Assembly (NCBI GenBank): GCA_017520845.1
Contig: JAFXEU010000001.1
Coordinates: 1 to 53,337 of the forward strand
DNA: 53,337 nucleotides
Source: Kiritimatiellia bacterium
Lineage (GTDB): Bacteria; Verrucomicrobiota; Kiritimatiellia; RFP12; UBA1067
Direction: 5' to 3'
Made by a program: the position numbers and the translations under genes. Below are positions 17,669 through 24,405 of the stretch, in pieces. Within the stretch, counting starts at the first letter, position 1; each line of letters starts with the position of its first letter. A model generated the notes under the pieces. That model was not told the DNA's origin and made no database searches. It worked only from the letters and a program-made list of their open reading frames with translations.

Positions 17669-18495
17669 GGGGTGTGATTTTATTTCGTTGATTCATTTCT
17701 ATTTTCATCAATAGAAATAAGCTTCGGTCCGGGGTGCTGACGCTCGATCTCGTCGTTCGGTTTTATGCTTTACAATCAGGACAAGTAAATACACATACTC
17801 CGGGGATGCCACAACAACATCACTGGCTTCATGCTACGACTCTCATACGCTTACAAAACCTCACTCCTCACTCGCGTCCCACCCCGCTACCTTCGCTTTT
17901 TTGACATCTCTCATTGCTTTTTCTAACGCCTCTTCCCCGTCTGCGACACATTGAACTCGCGGAATGGTTCCCGATCCTCTATGCCCTCACGGTAAGGGTA
18001 TAGAGGATCATAAATTTTATTTCTTGTGTTAAAAAAAAATCGTCGTCGCAAAAGGAGGTGGAGCGGAGTCCTCCGAGTGAGACCTCGCGAAGGATTGTAG
18101 CCGTAAGAGAGGTATTCGTACGCAACCAGTGGTTTTGTCGAGGCAAGGCTCGGCTCTCGCTTCGCTCGGCGTGTTCGCTTCCCTATGGGTCGCGAACCCC
18201 CGCAAGGGGCGGTTATGGCTGAAAACGGTTTGTTGTCTAAGCGTGAAAATGCACCTGTCGCAAAGCGATCAGGTTCCCCGACGAGCAAAGCGAGGAGCTT
18301 TCGCGTAGCGAAAGTCGCAAGAGGGTGCGCGTTACAACTCCGTAGCGAGTCGAGACCGAGGAGGAGCGCGGCCTCGCATTCGCTCGGCTTGCTCGCGACC
18401 CTATGGGTTGCGAGCCCGCTTGCGCGGCGGATACCCGGACACCTCCTAAAGCGACACCATATTTAAAATGACACAACGAAATAAAATCACACCCC
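17669..18495. repeat. 827-bp non-coding element with 22-bp perfect inverted repeats
   Basis: The ends 17669-17690 and 18474-18495 are perfect 22-bp inverted repeats; the left one starts GGGGTGTGATTTTATTTCG. No credible protein lies inside. The contents are a 9-bp-arm hairpin just inside the left end (17695-17718), a strong 15-bp-arm hairpin (17973-18009), two related units of about 56 nt (18157-18212 and 18374-18430), each with a CCCTATGGG core in a stem whose sides have changed together, and a 52-nt repeat (18274-18325) also present near the 5S gene. It resembles a non-autonomous (MITE-like) element or a structured RNA. I do not recognise the family. Confidence 0.6.
17973..18009. terminator. 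Strong hairpin, possible terminator
   Basis: Arms of 15 nt (GATCCTCTATGCCCT and its near-perfect complement, 14 of 15 pairs) around a 7-nt loop. On the plus strand it is followed by ATAAATTTTATTTCTTG. No gene ends nearby, so the role is unclear. Confidence 0.4.
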
Positions 18496-18522
18496 CTATT
18501 ACCGTTATGCGAATTTTTAACA

Positions 18523-18551
18523 TTGGGTTTATGCGCCGAGTTTGATAAAAT
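18523..18551 (+). promoter_or_regulatory. Promoter candidate of nhaC
   Basis: TTGGGT (18523-18528), 17-nt spacer, TAAAAT (18546-18551), about 54 nt before the ATG at 18605 and just outside the right end of the 827-bp element. Confidence 0.5.
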
Positions 18552-18604
18552 ATGAAGTATCTTTTAACTAAAATCTGTCGATCAGAAACGCACAGCAGCA
18601 AGAA

Positions 18605-20059
18605 ATGAACACAAGCCCGTCCTGTAAAGAAATTCCGATGCCGTCCATCTGGCTCTCGCTCATACCCATAGCGTCACTGATTACAATGCTGACCTTCTCC
18701 GTAATCACATTCGGCGTCGACACTCTTGCCGGGGCGAGCCAGCTGACGCTTCTGGTTTCGGCGGGAATCGCCGCGGCGATCGGCATGGGCGTTTACAAGC
18801 TGTCCTGGAAACATATAGAGGAGTCTTTCATATTAAGCATATCTCCGGTAATGCCCTCGATCCTTCTCCTGCTTTTAATCGGAGCGCTCAGCGGGGCTTG
18901 GATGTGCAGCGGAATCGTACCGGGATTCATCTACTATGGAATGAAGATAATCCATCCTAAATTCTTCCTCGCGACGGCCTGCATCGTCTGTTCGATCGTC
19001 TCAATGATGACCGGAAGTTCATGGACCACCATCGCAACCATAGGCCTCGCCTTGATCGGCATCGGCCAGGCACAGGGCTTTGACTCAGGGATAGTTGCGG
19101 GCGCAATCATTTCTGGCTCGTATTTCGGCGATAAGATGTCTCCCCTTTCCGACACAACGGTTCTCGCGTCGTCCGTGACGGGCACACCGCTTTTCAAGCA
19201 CATCCGATACATGACTATAACGACCGTTCCCGCCATGCTGATAACGCTTATCATTTTCACTATACTGGGCCTTAACCATGAAGTTACCTCAACAAGCCAG
19301 ATGGAGTTCATTAGCGAGGGGCTCCTCTCTAAATTCAACATCTCGCCGGTAATTTTCATCGTCCCGCTTTTCACGATCCTTCTCATCGCCTTTAAAACGC
19401 CGTCCATCATCGCCCTTTTCCTTTCGGCTATCGCGGGAGCGGCGTTCGCGGTTTTCTATCAGCCAGAGGCGCTCTCCGAAATCGCCGCCGGCGGGAGCGC
19501 AGTCAAAGGCGCGATCACCGCGCTCTACGGGGATGCGACACTCGATTACGCCGACAACACACTTAAGGAGCTCACCGGATCCGGCGGCATGAAAGGAATG
19601 CTGAACACCGTCTGGCTTATAATATGCGCCATGGTCTTCGGCGGCGTTATGAAAGGCTGCCGAATGCTCGACGCGATAACCGGAATTTTCATCCGGATGA
19701 TCCACGGACGCACCTCAATGGTTACGGCGACCGTTGTCTCAGGCACTTTCTTCAACACCGTCCTCGCCGATCAGTACCTCGCAATTATCCTGACAGGCGG
19801 AATGTATATGCCGATATATGAAAGTAAAGGCTATGAGAGCCGCCTTTTAAGCCGCACAACCGAAGATGCGGTAACGGTGACGAGTCCCCTCATACCTTGG
19901 TCGACATGCGGAATGACCCAGGCCACAATGCTCAATGTCCCGACGATCACCTACCTCCCGTACAGCTTCTTCAACATCCTCTGCCCCGTATTTACAATCA
20001 TCGTAGCCGCGATAGGCTTTAAGATCAAAAACATCTGCAGCGACTCTAAAAGCGAATAG
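18605..20059 (+). CDS. nhaC: NhaC-family Na+/H+ antiporter
   Basis: 484 residues with about 11-12 hydrophobic membrane segments, matching the NhaC family of inner-membrane sodium/proton antiporters. Conserved-looking stretches include TGSSWTTIATIGLALIGIGQ, SGSYFGDKMSPLSDTTVLASS with charged residues in the membrane core, and near the C-terminus FFNTVLADQYLAIILTGGMY and SRTTEDAVTVTSPLIPWSTCG. These proteins use the proton gradient to expel sodium or the reverse; some relatives exchange malate and lactate or other carboxylates, so the substrate is not certain. No good ribosome site precedes the ATG. It is the only plus-strand gene of its neighbourhood and converges on the broken LamG gene 7 bp away. 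Confidence 0.9.
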   Translation: MNTSPSCKEIPMPSIWLSLIPIASLITMLTFSVITFGVDTLAGASQLTLLVSAGIAAAIGMGVYKLSWKHIEESFILSISPVMPSILLLLLIGALSGAWMCSGIVPGFIYYGMKIIHPKFFLATACIVCSIVSMMTGSSWTTIATIGLALIGIGQAQGFDSGIVAGAIISGSYFGDKMSPLSDTTVLASSVTGTPLFKHIRYMTITTVPAMLITLIIFTILGLNHEVTSTSQMEFISEGLLSKFNISPVIFIVPLFTILLIAFKTPSIIALFLSAIAGAAFAVFYQPEALSEIAAGGSAVKGAITALYGDATLDYADNTLKELTGSGGMKGMLNTVWLIICAMVFGGVMKGCRMLDAITGIFIRMIHGRTSMVTATVVSGTFFNTVLADQYLAIILTGGMYMPIYESKGYESRLLSRTTEDAVTVTSPLIPWSTCGMTQATMLNVPTITYLPYSFFNILCPVFTIIVAAIGFKIKNICSDSKSE

Positions 20060-20066
20060 ACGTTTT

Positions 20067-20420
20067 TTAGTCGCGAAAGGGGACAGTCCCCTTGTTGCCG
20101 TAGTCGAAAACGCGCGACCAGTTTTCCACTCCGTCGTGCCGCGCCCATATCTCAATAGTCGCGGCCGTTGTGTCGAGCATGTTCGTCCCGAGATCGACAT
20201 AGCCCGTGCCATGCGAACACGCTCCATAGCCCATATGAACCCTGCCGCCGTAAAGCGACACGTATGTGCCGCACTTCACCGCATCCGCCTCGCCAGCCGA
20301 GTCGGAGTAGTCGCCGTTGAAGCTCCACCGGTGCGCCAGCTCCGCTGCAGAAAGCGGCAGCGCCGCAAATGCCATAAGCGCAAGTGCCGAGCAAGTAAAC
20401 AGCCCACCAACCTTCTTCAT
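20067..20420 (-). pseudogene. Truncated secreted LamG (concanavalin-like) protein
   Basis: ATG at 20420 with AAAGGA upstream opens a signal peptide (MKKVGGLF to PLSAA), then ELAHRWSFNGDYSDSAGEA, GRVHMGYG, GYVDLGTNMLDTTAATIEIWARH, NWSRVFDYGN. This is the first half of a LamG-type beta-sandwich of the kind fused to many secreted proteins in this group. The domain normally needs about 200 residues, but here the frame ends after 117, exactly where a palindrome (AAGGGGACAGTCCCCTT, 20077-20093) begins. The 3' part has been lost or replaced, probably by insertion or rearrangement at that repeat. Last gene of the exported-enzyme operon. Confidence 0.6.
20077..20093. repeat. GGGGACAGTCCCC palindrome
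   Basis: 17-nt palindromic sequence AAGGGGACAGTCCCCTT between the nhaC stop and the broken end of the LamG gene. Very similar short palindromes are dispersed, REP-like elements in many PVC genomes (from memory). Confidence 0.5.
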
Positions 20421-20436
20421 GTTCGAGAATATCCTT

Positions 20437-21933
20437 TCATACCTTGAAATCCGTGATAATCGGTCTGCCTGAAGTACCAAGCGAGGTCAAAGGGCGGACG
20501 GCGAAGGTCAATGATTTGCCAGGCGGCAATTCGTCTTTTGCGATTTCGAGCGTAGTCACACCGCCGTTCGTCTCGTGACCGATGCCCATGTTACACCTAG
20601 CGGCATAGACCGCCTTGAAGAGCTTCTGACTTCCCGCCTCGCCTATCACCTCGACCTCATACGCGTACACGCGCGAATCGGGATTGCCGTCGGCAAGGGG
20701 GATTCTCACGCGTATCCCCCAGACGAAGGCTGTCCGCGAAGCGGATGCCCTAGCAGGGGTGAGACGCGGAGTCGCGGAGTTTTCTTGGACAGGATTAACA
20801 GGATTTACAGGATTATCGGTTGCAGTCTTCCCAATCTTGTTAATCTTGTCAATCCTGTCTAAAGAGACCTCAAGTTTCGCTCCATCGCGGAACTGCGACC
20901 CGCCGATGACTTTCTTCAGCTCAGCCTTCGAGAACGGATGCGGGTCGTACTTTCCGAGCGGCATCATCCAATCCGCTCCGAGACTTCCTCCCTCGCCGAA
21001 CTCGCGCCGCTCGATGACAAGCATATCGTCATAGACGCGAACGACATAGCCCTGCCGACTTCTGCCACCCGCTTCCTTGCCCTCAAGCCTCGCCTTGGCA
21101 ATCTGGCCTTCGCCCGAGAGTCCGTTGCCCCCTCGCGGCTCGCAGCAGGGGACATGGATGTTAGGACAACCCCAGAAGTATATCTTGTTCCAATTGGCGG
21201 CGCTGTGGTGCCAATGCCCAAAAAACGAGACGGAGTTACGCAACTTCGCCGCCGTCCTGTACAACACCTTGTGGGAACGGGCATGTGAAAGCAGGAAGAA
21301 CGGTTTGATTCCATCGGCGAGATGAAGCGTGGCATCCTGCCCGCATAGAAACTTTGCAAAATTACCCTCGTCAACACCCCACTGCCGTCCGAAGAAATGG
21401 TAGCCTTTTACCTCCTTGTGCCACACAGGCTCGTACTTCTCGCCCCATATCCGCTCCCAGTTCGCCGCCATGTCGGTCGCGAGAACGTGCTTCGCCCTCT
21501 CCGTAGGGTCTGGGTACCGCTTTTCGACAAAGTCGCCGTACGTCGCGCCATCCGCATCGTGATTGCCGGTAACGAACAGCTTCACAGGCCCGCCGCTCTT
21601 GCCGAATACCTTCCGCCACGCCCTGGCATGGAATTCCATCTCGCGCGTCTGCCCTCTGTGCGCCATGTCGCCGCAATGCACCACGGCATCCACATTGCAG
21701 TCCTTGAAGTACCGCAGCGCGGCGACGAAGTATTTATCCGGCCAGTTCGCCCCGATGCCGTTGCCCTTGTTCGCAGTCCGAAGATGCGTGTCGCTCACGA
21801 CGCCAAAGACGACATTCGGCGTCCCGCCGTGCTTCCAGCCGGGCGGCGCCGCGAAAATGAGACCGCCCGGCAGTGCCGAAAAACCAAGGGCTGCGAGGGT
21901 GCCGCCTATGAAATCCCTTCGATTCACATTCAT
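20437..21933 (-). CDS. Tat-exported metallophosphoesterase with inserted repeat
   Basis: The ATG at 21933 is chosen because GGAGGAAGG precedes it and it opens a Tat signal (NRRDFIGGTLAALGFSA); the frame is open further upstream. 498 residues. Calcineurin-like metal motifs are complete: SDTHL (about 47-51), GDMAHRG (about 88-94), GNHD (about 123-126), SHARSH and GHWHHSAAN. A C-terminal beta domain follows. Between them, the segment DRIDKINKIG-----NPVNPVNPVQE is encoded by a dispersed inverted repeat (20788-20859) inserted in frame. Probably removes phosphate from sugars or glycans, or acts as a phosphodiesterase, outside the cytoplasm. It starts 20 nt after the GH43 stop in the same operon. 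Confidence 0.85.
   Translation of the reverse strand: MNVNRRDFIGGTLAALGFSALPGGLIFAAPPGWKHGGTPNVVFGVVSDTHLRTANKGNGIGANWPDKYFVAALRYFKDCNVDAVVHCGDMAHRGQTREMEFHARAWRKVFGKSGGPVKLFVTGNHDADGATYGDFVEKRYPDPTERAKHVLATDMAANWERIWGEKYEPVWHKEVKGYHFFGRQWGVDEGNFAKFLCGQDATLHLADGIKPFFLLSHARSHKVLYRTAAKLRNSVSFFGHWHHSAANWNKIYFWGCPNIHVPCCEPRGGNGLSGEGQIAKARLEGKEAGGRSRQGYVVRVYDDMLVIERREFGEGGSLGADWMMPLGKYDPHPFSKAELKKVIGGSQFRDGAKLEVSLDRIDKINKIGKTATDNPVNPVNPVQENSATPRLTPARASASRTAFVWGIRVRIPLADGNPDSRVYAYEVEVIGEAGSQKLFKAVYAARCNMGIGHETNGGVTTLEIAKDELPPGKSLTFAVRPLTSLGTSGRPIITDFKV
20788..20859. repeat. Inverted repeat encoding NPVNPVNPV, inside a gene
   Basis: Arms of 27 nt (20788-20814 and 20833-20859; 23 of 27 pairs) built from GGATT-ACA units. 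The same kind of repeat is known to be dispersed in many planctomycete, Verrucomicrobia and related genomes (from memory). Here it lies in the linker between two domains and keeps the frame open. Confidence 0.65.
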
Positions 21934-21953
21934 GCCGAACACCTTCCTCCGTG

Positions 21954-22970
21954 TCACTTCGTCATGACGATTGGCTTTATGTCGCCGTTCGCGTCGAACT
22001 CCATGCGGTCGATGCAAACGACACGGTGATCCTTGCCCTCGCTAGGAATCGGGCGGCGGTGGTAGCAGATGTGCCACTCGTCCGTTCCTGGAACACAAAT
22101 GACGGAATGATGCCCCGCTCCCGTCGCAAGCGGCCTCTGGACGCCCAGCACCTTGCCCTTGAAATTGAACGGCCCGAACGGCGAATCGCTCACAGAGTAG
22201 TTCACGCAATAGTTGTCCCGAGTCCAGTTCCCGCACGAATACATGAAGTACCACTTGCCCTTGCGCTCGAACATGACCGACCCCTCGACATAGCCCTTCG
22301 GCGTCATGTCACGCCACATCGAGCCGTCCTCGAACGGCACGAGCGACTTGAAGTCCTTGGCGAGTTTCACGAGATTGCAGCGACCCCATCCACCATAGAC
22401 CATATACCATTCGCCCTTGTACTTGAACACATACTGGTCGATCGGCTGGGCGCGATTCCAAAACTGGTCGATGAGCGGCTTGCCAATGAGGTCGCGGTAG
22501 GGGCCTTCGGGCTTATCGGCTACAGCGACGCCGATGCCGCCGTAGCCATGCAGTTTCGCCTCGGGCTGCGGCGTGAGGTCGCCTCCCTTTAGATCGACCG
22601 GGTGCGCGTCGTTCGCGCTGAAGAAGAGGTAGTACTTGCCGCCCATCTCGTGCGCGTAAGGTGCCCACATAGCACCTTTAGCCCATTTCACGTCCTTTGT
22701 CGTGAGAATCTTTGGATGCTTCGTCCATGTCTTCATGTCCTTTGACGAGAACGCATCAAAGGAGAACTGCCGCTTGGGGCGTATCGAAGTCGTCGGAAAA
22801 ACCCACCACGCATCGCCGTACCGCCTTATCTGCGGATCGGCGTAACACCCCTCGAATATAGGATTACCGAAGCAGGACGATGCAACCGCCGCCGCGCCCA
22901 AGGCGCAGACCGCCGTGGCAATCATTGCCGCAATCCCTGTTTTCCGTCTTTTGTTCAGGTTTGTTTTCAT
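21954..22970 (-). CDS. Secreted glycoside hydrolase family 43-like enzyme
   Basis: Start placed at the ATG at 22970, which opens a signal peptide (MKTNLNKRRKTGIAAM to AAAVA) after AGAGGA. 338 residues. Five-bladed-propeller features of GH43 are visible: FEGCYADPQI with the catalytic base Asp near 45, QPIDQYVF with the pKa-tuning Asp near 179, and KGYVEGSVMFERKGKWYFMYS with the acid Glu near 229. GH43 enzymes usually remove xylose or arabinose units or cut arabinans; the exact substrate cannot be read here. Cys near 33 could be a lipobox. It lies between two metallophosphoesterase genes with gaps of 20 and 13 nt. Confidence 0.85.
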   Translation of the reverse strand: MKTNLNKRRKTGIAAMIATAVCALGAAAVASSCFGNPIFEGCYADPQIRRYGDAWWVFPTTSIRPKRQFSFDAFSSKDMKTWTKHPKILTTKDVKWAKGAMWAPYAHEMGGKYYLFFSANDAHPVDLKGGDLTPQPEAKLHGYGGIGVAVADKPEGPYRDLIGKPLIDQFWNRAQPIDQYVFKYKGEWYMVYGGWGRCNLVKLAKDFKSLVPFEDGSMWRDMTPKGYVEGSVMFERKGKWYFMYSCGNWTRDNYCVNYSVSDSPFGPFNFKGKVLGVQRPLATGAGHHSVICVPGTDEWHICYHRRPIPSEGKDHRVVCIDRMEFDANGDIKPIVMTK

Positions 22971-22983
22971 GCAGTTGTTCCTC

Positions 22984-24405
22984 TCATGCCTTTGAGCAAA
23001 TCGCATCCGTCTCAATCGCACGACCGATGCCACCGAACACTTCACGGGGGCGCACGGACACATGCAACGCGCCGGTTTTTGGCGATTTGAGCGCCCTAGA
23101 CTTCCTGAATTCGCGAAGCGACAACTCCACCTTCATCGTCTCGCCGTCTGCAAGCGGCGCAAAGTGGCAGTCTGGCGCAAAGACGCGCCGCACACTGCGC
23201 TGCACATCGCCGCCGAAGAGAATTGCATCCAGTGTAACCTCGTAGTCGTAGGCGCGAACGCCACTCTGCAATCCGTTCACAACTGGAAATTCAAGCGAAA
23301 GCAATCTATCCACTGCACCGCCGCCCTGTTTGATTTCTGCGACGAGTCTGACCCCTGCGGGAAACTCCGGCACCGGCGCAGAGCGGCGGCGCGTCTCGTG
23401 TGCAAACGGCCGCGCATTCGCGCCAAGCGGCATCTCCCAGGATGGCCCCAGCGGCTTGCCGTTGGCAAAGTCGATGCGGTGGATGGCCATCCTTTCATCG
23501 TACACGTCAAGGAGCATCCCCTGCTCAGCGCAGCGTTCATCCGGCTTGTTCTCGTGCCCTGCCTCCTGAATCAAGTACTTGAGCGACGGCACCTGAACCG
23601 CAGTGAACGCACCCTGCCAAATGGCATCCTCGCGCACCGCCGACTGGTGGCTGTGTCCGCAGAACGCACAGCAGTTCGGATAGGCGGAAAGCAGTTTCCC
23701 GACCGAGCCGTCGTCCTGCCCCCATGCGCCGGATCCGCATACAGTGTTGCGCAACACCCTGTGCTGGGCGTAGAAGAACGGCTTCGCGGGATCGATGGAC
23801 ACTCCTTCGAGGAACTGCTTGAGCCCTGGCGTCGTGTTTCGTCCGCTTGGATTAAAATTGGCAAGAACGAAGTCGTACCCCTTCACGCGCTTGTGGACGA
23901 TTTGACTCCACGGTTCCCCGAAGATGCGCTCCCATGTTTCCTTTATGCGAAGGAAACAGGTATTCTCGTCAAGCGTCGCTTTCGTCCATCCATACTGACC
24001 GCACACACGCTTGTCTTCGCCGGACATCCAGTTTCCCCGGTTGTCGTGGTCGCCACAGAGAAAAAGACGCTCGACGTGCGTACCGTCCAATCCCTTTGAG
24101 TCCGGGAATACGCTTTCCCAGGTCCGCGCCACCTCCTCCATCTGCGGTATGATGCCGTTATCGGTCAAATCTCCGCATATCAGCACTCCATCCACGCGTC
24201 TTTTCCGAAACGCCTCAAGCGCCCGTTTGAATTTCCGTGCGGCTGTGGAATCCTTGTCAAGATGGGTGTCGGACAATATGCCAATGCGAAGACGAAGGCC
24301 CTGCGACGCAGTAATGGCGTCGAGGGATAGGACAGACGCCCGCATTGCGCCGAAAAACCCGCACGCCGCCGCGCCTGACACAAATTCCCGCCTTGACGTT
24401 TTCAT
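22984..24405 (-). CDS. Tat-exported metallophosphoesterase, second type
   Basis: 473 residues with a Tat signal (SRREFVSGAAACGFFGA). Calcineurin-like motifs are SDTHLD (about 45-50), CGDLTD (about 77-82), CGDHDN (about 117-122), AQHR and GHSHQS. The third motif is normally GNH(D/E); here the Asn that bridges the two metals is Asp, which may shift metal choice or activity. It is only distantly similar to the neighbouring phosphoesterase but has the same layout, with a C-terminal beta domain (LSLEFPVVNG to EVTLDAILFGG). The start overlaps the GH31 stop by 4 nt, so the two are translationally coupled and probably act on the same substrate. Confidence 0.85.
   Translation of the reverse strand: MKTSRREFVSGAAACGFFGAMRASVLSLDAITASQGLRLRIGILSDTHLDKDSTAARKFKRALEAFRKRRVDGVLICGDLTDNGIIPQMEEVARTWESVFPDSKGLDGTHVERLFLCGDHDNRGNWMSGEDKRVCGQYGWTKATLDENTCFLRIKETWERIFGEPWSQIVHKRVKGYDFVLANFNPSGRNTTPGLKQFLEGVSIDPAKPFFYAQHRVLRNTVCGSGAWGQDDGSVGKLLSAYPNCCAFCGHSHQSAVREDAIWQGAFTAVQVPSLKYLIQEAGHENKPDERCAEQGMLLDVYDERMAIHRIDFANGKPLGPSWEMPLGANARPFAHETRRRSAPVPEFPAGVRLVAEIKQGGGAVDRLLSLEFPVVNGLQSGVRAYDYEVTLDAILFGGDVQRSVRRVFAPDCHFAPLADGETMKVELSLREFRKSRALKSPKTGALHVSVRPREVFGGIGRAIETDAICSKA

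Noticed and set aside
17923..18288. 121-codon minus-strand frame inside the 827-bp element
   Set aside because: It runs through hairpins and repeats and is Arg-rich low-complexity; no start signal and no domain.
23062..24099. 345-codon plus-strand frame opposite the second phosphoesterase
   Set aside because: The minus-strand gene has all metal motifs and a Tat signal, so this is a shadow.
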